Source: an uncultured Fibrobacter sp. (GTDB taxonomy: Bacteria; Fibrobacterota; Fibrobacteria; Fibrobacterales; Fibrobacteraceae). From it: a DNA stretch of 37,676 bases. Shown piece by piece: positions 27,472 through 35,242 of the stretch. Position numbers and translations under genes: made by a program. The notes under the pieces were generated by a model. The model searched no databases. It was not told where the DNA came from and saw nothing but the letters and a program-made list of their open reading frames with translations. Within the stretch, counting starts at the first letter, position 1. Each line of letters opens with the position of its first letter. The stretch is taken from NCBI GenBank assembly GCA_946413655.1, contig CAMKLO010000033.1, positions 1 to 37,676 on the forward strand. Direction: 5' to 3'.

Positions 27472-28275
27472 CTATAAGTAGTATTCTGGTTCCGGAATTT
27501 TTCCAGCAAAGTTGAGAATTTCAAGGATTTTCTTGCGGTAAAGTACAAAGGTGTCTTGCGTTCTTGCACGCGGGAATGGGAGTTCGATTTTAATGACCTG
27601 CTCGATTTTTGACGGACGGGCCTTCATAACTACAACGTAATTGCTGAGGTAAAGGGCTTCATCGACATCGTGCGTGACCATCACCATCGTAGTCTTGTAC
27701 TTTTCCCAAAGACGGTGGATTTCGTCTTGCATTGCCATGCGCGTGAAGGCGTCCAATGCACCGAGAGGTTCGTCCAAAAGGAGAATATCCGGGTGGCCGA
27801 CAAGCGCTCTTGCAAGGCTTGCGCGTTGATTCATGCCGCCGGAAAGTTCGTGCGGGTATGATTTTTCAAATCCCTTAAGCCCGACCGTTTCGATGAATTC
27901 GTCAACGTCTTGCTTGTGTTCCTTGTACACGTGGCGGGCCCTGAGCCCAAGCGAAATGTTGTCGCGGATGTTGAGCCACGGGAAAAGTGTTGCCTGCTGG
28001 AATGCAAAACCGCGATCGGCACCGGGCTTCGTGATTTTTTTGCCATCAACGAATACGCCGCCCGAAGTGGGTTCTGCAAGTCCTGCGATTTGCCTCAAGA
28101 GCGTTGTCTTTCCGCAGCCGGATGGACCGATAAGGCTCACGAAACTGCCTGCGGGAATGTCGAGATTGACTCCGTTCAATGCGGTAACGGTATCGCCTTC
28201 GTTACTGATAAATGTCTTTACAAGATTTTCAATGTGGATTGCGCCTTTCGCGTTTTCTTTATTTTCTGTTACCAT
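27472..28275 (-). CDS. ABC importer ATPase, SsuB/TauB/NrtD type
   Basis: The ATG at 28275 is chosen: it overlaps the permease stop by 7 bases and has GAAGGG upstream, whereas the longer reading uses a TTG. The 267 residues hold Walker A GPSGCGKTT at 50-58, Q-loop FAFQQATLFPWLNIRDN (the FPWL type seen in sulfonate, taurine and nitrate importers), signature LSGGMNQRASLARAL, Walker B ILLLDEPLGALD and switch histidine VTHDVDEA. With the permease upstream it powers import of a small anion or sulfur compound handed over by the NMT1-like binding proteins encoded nearby. Substrate class is inferred from family and neighbours. Confidence 0.93.
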   Translation of the reverse strand: MVTENKENAKGAIHIENLVKTFISNEGDTVTALNGVNLDIPAGSFVSLIGPSGCGKTTLLRQIAGLAEPTSGGVFVDGKKITKPGADRGFAFQQATLFPWLNIRDNISLGLRARHVYKEHKQDVDEFIETVGLKGFEKSYPHELSGGMNQRASLARALVGHPDILLLDEPLGALDAFTRMAMQDEIHRLWEKYKTTMVMVTHDVDEALYLSNYVVVMKARPSKIEQVIKIELPFPRARTQDTFVLYRKKILEILNFAGKIPEPEYYL

Positions 28276-29231
28276 TTCAAAGTTCCCTTCTGCCAATTCA
28301 AGATTTTATCGCGCAATTTAAAGAGCAAGGTGAGTATGAGCATGCAGTAGACTGCAATGACGATGATTCCTGCATAAACACCGCTGTAGACGAGCATGGC
28401 CTTTTGCCAGGAGATGTACCAGCCGATGCCGTATTTGACGCCGAACATTTCTGCGGTCATGAGCGCCAAGAATGCACTGATGATGCCGTAGAATACGCCA
28501 AGGAAAATGGAGGGCATGGCGGCCGGGATGCCGACTCGGAAAATCTGGAATGCACTACTTGCGCCAAACGTGCGTGAAACTTCAAAATAGGCTTTGGGAA
28601 CGGCCTGTATTGCAGAACTCGTCATAAGCGCGACCGAGAACCAGACGGAAAGAGCGATGATGAATACGCTTGCACCAAAAGTTGTCGGAAAAATCGTCAG
28701 CGAAATCGGAATCCAAATTGTTGCGGGAATCGGGCCTATCAGCTTGATGTAAGGGTTAATCCAGTAATTGAACTTTTTGTTGAATCCAAGGAGAACGCCT
28801 GTGACAAAGCCGAAACCAGAACCGTAAAGGAATCCTGTGACCAATAGTTTTGTCGAGTGCCAAATGCACTTGAGGATGATTTCGTAACCTTCGAAAAACT
28901 GGGCGAGAATGTTGTCGTATTTCGGGAAAAACAAGACGGGGAAAAGGGCGAATTTTCCGATGACAATGTCAATGATAGCGACGACGATTCCGACACCTCC
29001 CCAAAACGCACCAGAATATTCCAGGCTTTTCTTCAATTTTTTGATAAAGGTGGAGACGATGCCGAGAATGAACGTGGCTACCAAAAAGAAATACAAAATC
29101 CAAGTGTAGTAGGCCTCTTCGGCATCGGGGTGTTCGTCGCTGTCTTCGATAAGTCGGTGGATAGCGAATGCGACTACAACACCTAAAAAGGGTAAAAATC
29201 TTCTCAATGTATTTAATATTTTGTTTTTCAT
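28269..29231 (-). CDS. ABC importer permease, SsuC/TauC type
   Basis: The 320-residue membrane protein follows AAGGAGT. It has two additional N-terminal spans (FLPFLGVVVAFAIHRLI and WILYFFLVATFILGIVSTFI) before the usual BPD_transp_1 core. The core shows GFLYGSGFGFVTGVLLGF, the IPATIWIPISLTIFP segment and the cytoplasmic EAA loop SRTFGASSAFQIFRVGIPAAMPSI, which docks on the ATPase. It forms an operon with the ATPase (7-base overlap). It lies just after a strong terminator behind cysK1, so it either depends on read-through or on a promoter within 29232-29301 that I could not identify. Confidence 0.92.
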   Translation of the reverse strand: MKNKILNTLRRFLPFLGVVVAFAIHRLIEDSDEHPDAEEAYYTWILYFFLVATFILGIVSTFIKKLKKSLEYSGAFWGGVGIVVAIIDIVIGKFALFPVLFFPKYDNILAQFFEGYEIILKCIWHSTKLLVTGFLYGSGFGFVTGVLLGFNKKFNYWINPYIKLIGPIPATIWIPISLTIFPTTFGASVFIIALSVWFSVALMTSSAIQAVPKAYFEVSRTFGASSAFQIFRVGIPAAMPSIFLGVFYGIISAFLALMTAEMFGVKYGIGWYISWQKAMLVYSGVYAGIIVIAVYCMLILTLLFKLRDKILNWQKGTLKW

Positions 29232-29246
29232 TTAAACTCCTTGAAT

Positions 29247-29287
29247 AAAAAAAGCTCCTCCCCCTGTGAGGTCATGGGAAGGAGCTT
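29247..29287 (-). terminator. Rho-independent terminator after cysK1
   Basis: On the minus strand AAGCTCCT (29280-29287) pairs with AGGAGCTT (29252-29259), extended by CCC/GGG, and is followed by a run of seven T. It lies between cysK1 and the permease gene. Confidence 0.8.
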
Positions 29288-29301
29288 GTACACAATGAGT
29301 C

Positions 29302-30288
29302 TTACTTCTTCAGAGCGTACACTTTAGTGGAAAGGTATTTGAATCCGTTATCAGCTGTAATAACGACAATGTTCTTTCCTTCGTTTTCAGGACGTGCAGC
29401 CACGATGGAGGCGGCGTAGATGCCTGCCGCACCGGACGTTCCGAGGAAGAGACCTTCCTTTTCAGCGAGCTCGTGAGCTACACCAGTTGCCTGCAACGTG
29501 GAGACTTCGATGTATTCATCGTAAATCGAAGAATCCTTCAGAAGAGGAGGTGCTTCCGGGACGTTTGCGAACGGAGCTACGCCATCGATAACGCCGTATT
29601 CTTCGGCTTCCGGGGTAAAGAAGCGGGAATCAGGCGTTGCCTGCACACCGACGATTTTCACGTTCGGATTGTGTTCGCGGAAGTACTTGGAAAGACCGTT
29701 CAACGTACCGCCTGTACCTGCCATGGAAACGATAAAATCTACCTTGCCATCGGTATCGGCAACGATTTCCGGACCCGTGGTGTTGTAGTGGGCAAGCGGG
29801 TTATTTTCGTTTTCAATCTGGTTGATGAAGAATGCGCCATGCTCTTCGGCGTACTTCTGCACATCAGAAAGCAAAACGCTTACGGAGAAGTTGCCTTCGT
29901 CGATGAGCTTTTGGACATTCGGAAGTTTGTCGTAACCGTAGAGCGTTGCACCGTAGGTCTTGATGACCTGAACGCGTTCTTCGGATCCGCCCGGTTCAAA
30001 GAAAACGGTGAGCTTGTAACCGCGAGCGGCGGCGATGGCGGCAAGGCCGATACCTGTGTTGCCACTTGTGATTTCAACGATTTCTCCACCCGGTTTGAGT
30101 TTTCCTTCGCGTTCGGCGGCTTCAATCATGCTGAGAGCGGCGCGGTCTTTCACGGAGCCGGACGGGTTGAAGTATTCGAGTTTTGCCAGAATGTGGCCCT
30201 TGGCATTGTGATTCTTCTCAAAATTGTGGAGCTCCAGCAGCGGAGTGTGGCCGACGAGCTCAGTAATGGAATGGTGAATATTGGACAT
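29302..30288 (-). CDS. cysK: Cysteine synthase (O-acetylserine sulfhydrylase), copy 1
   Basis: CysK joins sulfide to O-acetylserine to give cysteine, using PLP. The 328 residues carry the PLP lysine in SGSVKDRAAL (about residue 47), the substrate loop TSGNTGIGLA, the PLP phosphate loop MAGTGGTLNG and GTSGAAG near the C-terminus. AGAGAGG lies ahead of the ATG. It follows binding protein 1 with an 88-base gap and ends before a strong terminator. A near-identical paralogue lies at 33739-34725. Close relatives may accept other thiols or O-acetylhomoserine; sequence alone does not exclude that. Confidence 0.95.
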   Translation of the reverse strand: MSNIHHSITELVGHTPLLELHNFEKNHNAKGHILAKLEYFNPSGSVKDRAALSMIEAAEREGKLKPGGEIVEITSGNTGIGLAAIAAARGYKLTVFFEPGGSEERVQVIKTYGATLYGYDKLPNVQKLIDEGNFSVSVLLSDVQKYAEEHGAFFINQIENENNPLAHYNTTGPEIVADTDGKVDFIVSMAGTGGTLNGLSKYFREHNPNVKIVGVQATPDSRFFTPEAEEYGVIDGVAPFANVPEAPPLLKDSSIYDEYIEVSTLQATGVAHELAEKEGLFLGTSGAAGIYAASIVAARPENEGKNIVVITADNGFKYLSTKVYALKK

Positions 30289-30330
30289 TGTTACCTCTCT
30301 TTTCTGTTAAACTTTTTTTTGTGTCACCCC

Positions 30331-30375
30331 GCCTAAGGTTGGTGAGTCTGCCGAACCATGCCGGGGTCGCCCATG
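30331..30375. repeat. Dispersed imperfect hairpin (ACCCCG...CGGGGT)
   Basis: GTCACCCCGCC and GCCGGGGTCGC flank a variable middle between binding protein 1 and cysK1. It starts with TGTCACCCC, like TGTCATCCCGG at 20321-20341 and TGTCATCC at 24148. No T-run follows on the minus strand, so I read it as an interspersed repeat rather than a terminator. Confidence 0.45.
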
Positions 30376-30376
30376 T

Positions 30377-31462
30377 TTATTTCTTCACTAATGATTCCGG
30401 TTCTTCGTAGGTCTCCGTGAATATGTCGGTGGCCTTGTCATAGGAGTAGCCATCCGGAATTTTGATACCCTTTGATTCAAAGTCGGCAAAGTGACTCTTG
30501 ACGAACTTTTCGATGTTCAATTTTTTCTTCAAAACGCCAGTCTTTTGGAGTTCTGCAGCAACGATATTGAACGTGCGGAGCGCGGCCTTGCGGGACGGAA
30601 TGTGACCGTAGCTTTCGAGCAACTGGGCGTTAAATTCTTCACTGCCAGAAACGACATCCTTCGAGAGCTGGAGTCTTGCGGCTTCGCGCGGATTGCTGTT
30701 CACGAATGCGGATCCGCGAGCGACGGCGCGCGTGTAGGCGGCGGCACCTTCCGGATTTTCCTTCCAGAGCTTGAGCGTCACGAATGCGACGCAGCAGTAT
30801 TCTACGGCGAATTTTGGGTCGATTGCGGTGTCGAGCAATTTGCGTAAGCCATATTCCTTTTCGGCGGTTGCTGCGGTCGGATCGTGAAGAGCGATGATGT
30901 CAACAGCTCCCTTTTCAAGAGCTATCGGCAAGTCGCTTGCGCCATAGACAATGAATTCGACATCCGCTTCTGGGCCGTCTGCGACAATACCCAAATCGCG
31001 GAGCTTGCGTCTGAACGACATCACGGAACTATCGGATAAACCGATAACGCCCACCTTCGTTTTACGTCCCTTCAGGTCTTCCAACTTTTGAATCGTCGAT
31101 TTCTTGGTGACATAATACTTGGTGCAACCCGTATGAACGCCGGTGACAAAGACGATAGGGAGCCCATTTTGAATGGGCTGAAGTTCAGTGGCGAGCAAGT
31201 CGTTCCCTGCATCGACTTTGCCTGCGACAATGAGCTCGTTCACAGAATTCTTTCCGGCATCAACAGGAACCATCTCGAATTTCTGTCCAATCTTTTTGAA
31301 TTCCTCGTCAAAGTAACCTTTGAGCCAAGCAACATGAACCGGAGCACTACACAACACACCAGTATAGTGCGCGATTCGGACTGGTTTGAAATCGGCAAAA
31401 GCGCTTGTTCCGAGGAGGAGGGCGCTTATAAGCGAGGTCTTAATGATGCTTCGTAAATTCAT
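30377..31462 (-). CDS. ABC substrate-binding protein 1, NMT1/SsuA/TauA-like
   Basis: The 361-residue protein starts with a type I signal peptide (about residues 1-23, ending SAFA) and has no lipobox, so it is a free periplasmic protein. The fold motifs RIAHYTGVLCSAPVHVAWLKGYFDEE, ELIVAGKVDAGN and GASDLPIALEKGAVDIIALHDP follow the NMT1/sulfonate-binding class. Unusual conserved cysteines occur in GVLCSAP, HTGCTKYY and EYCCVAF, all shared with its paralogue at 31634-32731. It delivers substrate to the permease/ATPase pair at 27472-29231. It is followed by cysK1, which suggests the ligand is a sulfur source. The ligand is not known. Confidence 0.9.
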   Translation of the reverse strand: MNLRSIIKTSLISALLLGTSAFADFKPVRIAHYTGVLCSAPVHVAWLKGYFDEEFKKIGQKFEMVPVDAGKNSVNELIVAGKVDAGNDLLATELQPIQNGLPIVFVTGVHTGCTKYYVTKKSTIQKLEDLKGRKTKVGVIGLSDSSVMSFRRKLRDLGIVADGPEADVEFIVYGASDLPIALEKGAVDIIALHDPTAATAEKEYGLRKLLDTAIDPKFAVEYCCVAFVTLKLWKENPEGAAAYTRAVARGSAFVNSNPREAARLQLSKDVVSGSEEFNAQLLESYGHIPSRKAALRTFNIVAAELQKTGVLKKKLNIEKFVKSHFADFESKGIKIPDGYSYDKATDIFTETYEEPESLVKK

Positions 31463-31605
31463 TTTCGTTTCCCTATATTTTATTTCTCGAAAAAGTAAAA
31501 ATCACTTTTTCTAAATCAAAGATGTTTTGAACGTGGAAAAACAAAATAATTCAAAAATACTTTGTTCTAATTCTATTCGTATATTGGACGCTATAGGCTA
31601 TGGTT
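31463..31605 (-). promoter_or_regulatory. Upstream block of binding protein 1, related to the one before the barrel gene
   Basis: Read along the minus strand, this block and 33502-33640 share, in the same order, CCAATA, AATAnAATTAGAA-AAA, TTATTTTGT, CTTTGA, AAAAG and TTTTTAC. It contains the operator-like sequence TATTCGTATATTGG near 31574-31587. It is AT-rich with no open gene. It presumably holds the promoter and regulator sites, and looks duplicated together with the binding-protein unit. Confidence 0.5.
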
Positions 31606-31633
31606 ATATAAACCTAATTGCACCCCTACTTTT

Positions 31634-32731
31634 TTAGTTCTCAACGATCTTTTTCGCTAAGGTCTCCGGTTCTTCGGTCGTTTCTGTAAATGTGCCCGTT
31701 TCCTTGTCGTACTTGTAGCCGTCAGGAACGTGAATCCCCTTAGACGCAAAATTGGCAAAGTGGCTTGTAATGAACTTTTCGATATTCAATTTTTTCTTGA
31801 GCACGCCCGTTTTCTGGAGTTCGGTGGCGACGGTTCTGAATGTGCGAATCGTCGCCTTGCGGGATGGAATGTGGGTGTAGCTTTCAAGCAGTTTGGTGTT
31901 GAAATCTTCGCTTCCAGGGACGATGTCTTTTGCAAGCTGGAGCCTTGCAGCTTCACGCGGATTGGCGTTGACGAATGCGGAACCGCGAGCGACTGCACGT
32001 GTGAATGCGGCTGCACCTTCCGGATTTTCTTTCCACAGTTTGAGGCTCACGAATGCGATGCAGCAATATTCTACAGCAAATTTCGGATCGGTGGCGGTGT
32101 CCAGGAGTTTACGGAAACCGTATTCTTCTTCGGCTGTTGTCGCTGTCGGATCGTGAAGGGCGATAATGTCCACGGCTCCCTTTTGGAGTGCCAACGGTAA
32201 ATCGCTTGCGCCATAGACGACAAATTCGACATCCGCTTCCGGGCCATCGGCGACAACGCTTAAGTCACGGAGTTTTCGCTTGAATGTCATAATCGAACTG
32301 TCGGACAATCCAATGACGCCAATTTTGGTCTTGCGTCCTTTCAGGTCCTTGAGTTTTTTGATGGTCGATTGCTTAGTAACATAGAACTTAGTGCAGCCTG
32401 TGTGTACGCCTGTCACAAAGATAATCGGGAGTCCGTTTTGGATAGGCTGAAGTTCTGTGGCGAGAAGTTCATTACCTGCGTCCGCTTTCCCGGCAACAAT
32501 CAGGTCGTTAACAGAACCGGAACCTTCTGCGATTGGAACCATTTCGTATTTCTGCCCAATCTTTTTGAATTCTTCGTCGAAAAATCCCTTGAGCCATGCG
32601 GTATGAACCGGAGCACTACACAACACTCCTGTGTAATGTGCGATTCGAACTGTTTTAATTTCGGCGAAAGCGCTTGCTCCGAAAAGCAGAGCGCTTATAA
32701 GTGTTGTTTTAATGAGGTGTTTAAAATTCAT
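31634..32731 (-). CDS. ABC substrate-binding protein 2, NMT1/SsuA/TauA-like
   Basis: The 365 residues match binding protein 1 over nearly the whole length, including the type I signal peptide, the GVLCSAP, HTGCTKFY and EYCCIAF cysteine motifs and the C-terminal EEPETLAKK. Differences cluster in the region of residues 60-75 (PIAEGSGSVND against PVDAGKNSVNE) and the extreme C-terminus. It follows the barrel gene by 17 bases with AAGGAGG ahead of its ATG, so it is the second gene of that two-gene operon. Having two close paralogues for a single permease/ATPase suggests a broadened ligand range or a gene-dosage effect. Confidence 0.9.
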   Translation of the reverse strand: MNFKHLIKTTLISALLFGASAFAEIKTVRIAHYTGVLCSAPVHTAWLKGFFDEEFKKIGQKYEMVPIAEGSGSVNDLIVAGKADAGNELLATELQPIQNGLPIIFVTGVHTGCTKFYVTKQSTIKKLKDLKGRKTKIGVIGLSDSSIMTFKRKLRDLSVVADGPEADVEFVVYGASDLPLALQKGAVDIIALHDPTATTAEEEYGFRKLLDTATDPKFAVEYCCIAFVSLKLWKENPEGAAAFTRAVARGSAFVNANPREAARLQLAKDIVPGSEDFNTKLLESYTHIPSRKATIRTFRTVATELQKTGVLKKKLNIEKFITSHFANFASKGIHVPDGYKYDKETGTFTETTEEPETLAKKIVEN

Positions 32732-32748
32732 TATTGCGGCCTCCTTTT

Positions 32749-33501
32749 TTAGAAGCTGAATGTGGTTTGGAAGATGTAGCCGGATTGATAAGCGCCATGT
32801 GCGGCATATTCAACATCGGTGAAAAGCGTCAGATTGACGTTCTTGTTGACATTGTAAGAAATGCCTGCCCAGAAAGAAATGTTGGAGGCTCCCGTTCCGG
32901 ATTCGGATTTGTCTTCGTTCTTTGAATCTGTCAACTGGCTTGTAAATACAAAGCCTGTAAACGGAGTGACCCCGGAACTGAATGCGTAATAGAATTCAAA
33001 ACCGTAATCAGCAACGAGGCCTCGCTGGACCCCATCATGCTTGAAAGGAACGGTCAAACCAAATTCGTTACCGATACCGAACTGTTCGGAGATGGGCAAG
33101 AACCATTGAACACCGCCCTTGAGGCTAAATTCCTGGCTGGAAATTTCTTTTTTGCCAGCGGGAATGTTGGCGTCTAAGAAAACGGAGAAGTTGGGATTGA
33201 ATGCGTATTTTGCACCCACGCTAAAGTCCTTGAATCCGTCACCTTCCTTGGTATCGTCATTCGGATCGGCAAAAAGCTGGTAGCCGAGACCGGTGAGGCT
33301 CAATTCTAATCCTTTGACGACTGTATAGCGAGCATTCAAGTCAAAAGATGTGGAATGGAAATCTCCGTTGTACCAATAGTTTGCCTTGATTCGTGCTTGA
33401 CCTTGATGTTCGTCGAGAACGGTGTAATAATCCCATTCAGCAAATGAACTGACGGAGGCAAGAGCAATAACGGAAATAATTTTTTTTGCATTGATATTCA
33501 T
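32749..33501 (-). CDS. Outer-membrane beta-barrel protein, putative porin for the importer substrate
   Basis: The 250 residues start with a signal peptide (to about SSFA at residue 21) after AAGGAGT. The rest alternates short amphipathic strands with turns, and ends in FQTTFSF, with the C-terminal aromatic residue expected of a BAM-inserted barrel. About 12 strands can be counted by eye. The overall look resembles the small MetA-pathway/OmpW-like transporter barrels. Because it is co-transcribed with binding protein 2, it probably passes the same substrate across the outer membrane. This role is inferred from context. Confidence 0.82.
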   Translation of the reverse strand: MNINAKKIISVIALASVSSFAEWDYYTVLDEHQGQARIKANYWYNGDFHSTSFDLNARYTVVKGLELSLTGLGYQLFADPNDDTKEGDGFKDFSVGAKYAFNPNFSVFLDANIPAGKKEISSQEFSLKGGVQWFLPISEQFGIGNEFGLTVPFKHDGVQRGLVADYGFEFYYAFSSGVTPFTGFVFTSQLTDSKNEDKSESGTGASNISFWAGISYNVNKNVNLTLFTDVEYAAHGAYQSGYIFQTTFSF

Positions 33502-33660
33502 TGATAAACTCCTTGTTTGTTTTTAATGTCAGATTAAAGGTAAAAAGTGCTTTTACGCAGTCAAAGAGTTTTGTCAATTGAAAAGACAAAATAATTTAAA
33601 ATTATTTTATTCTAATTTTATTTGAGTATTGGGTGTTATCGTTCGCAAATATACGTATTG
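33502..33660 (-). promoter_or_regulatory. Upstream block of the barrel/binding protein 2 operon with an AT palindrome
   Basis: The block is related to that before binding protein 1. It holds a perfect 21-base palindrome with half-site AAAATAATTT at 33588-33608 (centre 33598), a GTAAAA/TTTTAC dyad at about 33540-33556, and TATACGTATTG at 33650-33660, an 11-base exact match to the lysR operator region (26104-26114). These are candidate operators; no start site can be fixed. Confidence 0.5.
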
Positions 33661-33680
33661 ATTTATGTTATCGGAGTTTA

Positions 33681-33713
33681 TAAAAAACTCCTTCCCGCGT
33701 TAGCGAGAAGGAG
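33681..33713 (-). terminator. Rho-independent terminator after cysK2
   Basis: On the minus strand CTCCTTCTCGC pairs with GCGGGAAGGAG (11 pairs, one G-U) around a short loop, followed by TTTTTT. The mismatch on the plus strand shows it works in the cysK2 direction. Confidence 0.88.
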
Positions 33714-33738
33714 CATTAGGAGTTTTATGCGATGAGTC

Positions 33739-34725
33739 TTACTTATTCAAAGCATAAACTTTTGTGGAAAGGTATTTAAACCCATTATCGGCTGTGATAA
33801 CAACTATGTTCTTGTCTTTATTTTCAGGACGTGCCGCGACAATTGAGGCCGCGTAAAGGCCTGCTGCACTTGATGTGCCCAAGAAAAGCCCTTCGTGTTC
33901 GGCAAGTTCGTGCGCAACGGCCTTCGCCTGTAATGTAGAAACTTCGATGTATTCATCGTAAATCGAGGAATCCGTCAAGAACGTGGGAGGTTCTGCGACG
34001 TTTGCAAATGGTGCGACGCCGTCGATAACGCCATTCTTTTCGGCTTCTGGCGTGAAATAGCGGGAGTCCGGAGTCGCTTGCACACCGATGATTTTAACAT
34101 TCGGATTCTTTTCGCGGAAATATTTTGAAAGTCCGTTCAGTGTTCCGCCTGTGCCTGCCATCGAAACGACAAAATCTACTTTGCCATCGGTATCTTCCCA
34201 GATTTCAGGGCCTGTCGTGTTGTAATGGGCTAGGGGATTGTATTCGTTTTCGCACTGGTTGATGAAAAATGCGTTGTGTTCTTTGGTGTACTTTGTGATG
34301 GCCTCGATAACGATGTTGTCGCAAATTGTGCCGTCTTCAAGAGCTTTTTTCAATTCGGGAATATCTTTGTAATCGAAAAGCTGCGCGCCATAAGTCTTGA
34401 TAACTTGAACGCGTTCCTTGGAACCACCGGATTCAAAGAAAATTGTGACTTTGTACCCTTTTGCGGCTGCGATGGCGGCAAGAGCAATGCCAGTGTTTCC
34501 ACTCGTAAGGTCAACGATTTCTCCACCCGGTTTCAATTTACCCGTGCGTTCGGCTTCTTCGATCATGCTGAGGGCGGCGCGATCCTTGACAGAACCTGTA
34601 GCGTTGAAATATTCGAGCTTTGCCAAGATATGGCCTTGGGCATTGTGGTTCTTTTCGAAATTGTGAAGTTCAAGAAGCGGTGTATGCCCAATAAGTTCTG
34701 TAATAGAATGGTGGATATTTGACAT
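33739..34725 (-). CDS. cysK: Cysteine synthase (O-acetylserine sulfhydrylase), copy 2
   Basis: The 328 residues match copy 1 over most of their length. The PLP lysine lies in TGSVKDRAAL, with TSGNTGIALA, MAGTGGTLNG and GTSSAAG all intact. The most divergent part is about residues 125-150, and the residues before the PLP lysine read NATGS instead of NPSGS. Both copies should be active. It is the last gene of the NifX-like/GNAT/cysK2 operon (15 bases after the GNAT stop) and ends at a strong terminator. Its direct link to the cofactor-type gene points to incorporation of sulfur released by the divergent nitrogenase-like enzyme. Confidence 0.95.
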   Translation of the reverse strand: MSNIHHSITELIGHTPLLELHNFEKNHNAQGHILAKLEYFNATGSVKDRAALSMIEEAERTGKLKPGGEIVDLTSGNTGIALAAIAAAKGYKVTIFFESGGSKERVQVIKTYGAQLFDYKDIPELKKALEDGTICDNIVIEAITKYTKEHNAFFINQCENEYNPLAHYNTTGPEIWEDTDGKVDFVVSMAGTGGTLNGLSKYFREKNPNVKIIGVQATPDSRYFTPEAEKNGVIDGVAPFANVAEPPTFLTDSSIYDEYIEVSTLQAKAVAHELAEHEGLFLGTSSAAGLYAASIVAARPENKDKNIVVITADNGFKYLSTKVYALNK

Positions 34726-34740
34726 GTTTACCTCTCTTTG

Positions 34741-35241
34741 TTAAAACGTCAGTCGCATTTGATTCCAGACAACGTTTCCGTGAGTCGAATCTGCCGAAAT
34801 ACCTTCATCGACAAAACCAATTTTGGCGTAATAACGTACGAGCTTTTCTTTGCAAGTGAGAACAACGCCACGTCTGCCTTCTGCTTTTGCATTTTGGACG
34901 AATAATCTCAATAGCTTTTCTGCGCAACCTTGACGACGATATTCGGGGATAGTGTTGACTCCGAATATCATTTGCCATGCTCCGTTTGGATTGTGCATAC
35001 CGGCGTCTTCGTACATTTTGTCGTTCAAATCGGGAATATCCGTTACAAATCCGTCTACGAATGAAATCAGCTTATCGCCATCGAACATCAGCAAAAAACA
35101 GTCCGCATAGCGTTCCAGACGCTTTTGAAAATCTTCATGTTTTGCAGCTTCTGCTGGCGGAAAGCATGTTGCTTCCACTGCGGCAATCGCATTGCAATCG
35201 GATAGCGTCGCTTTTCTTATCGTAAATTTGCTTAGACTCAT
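34741..35241 (-). CDS. GNAT-family N-acetyltransferase
   Basis: The start is set at the ATG at 35241, one base after the NifX-like stop, giving 166 residues; the longer upstream reading overlaps that gene and looks non-natural. The acetyl-CoA motif A is seen as GVNTIPEYRRQGCAEKLLRLF near 88-108, followed by motif B with VLTCKEKLVRYYAKIGF, and the N-terminus has the CFPPAEAA block of the AANAT-like group. It would transfer an acetyl group from acetyl-CoA to an amine of a small molecule or protein. The acceptor is unknown. Co-transcription with cysK2 hints at sulfur metabolism, but this is not the CysE type of serine acetyltransferase. Confidence 0.88.
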   Translation of the reverse strand: MSLSKFTIRKATLSDCNAIAAVEATCFPPAEAAKHEDFQKRLERYADCFLLMFDGDKLISFVDGFVTDIPDLNDKMYEDAGMHNPNGAWQMIFGVNTIPEYRRQGCAEKLLRLFVQNAKAEGRRGVVLTCKEKLVRYYAKIGFVDEGISADSTHGNVVWNQMRLTF

Positions 35242-35242
35242 T

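Noticed and set aside
30331..30375. Terminator after binding protein 1
   Set aside because: The hairpin has no T-run in the direction of transcription and resembles other dispersed elements.
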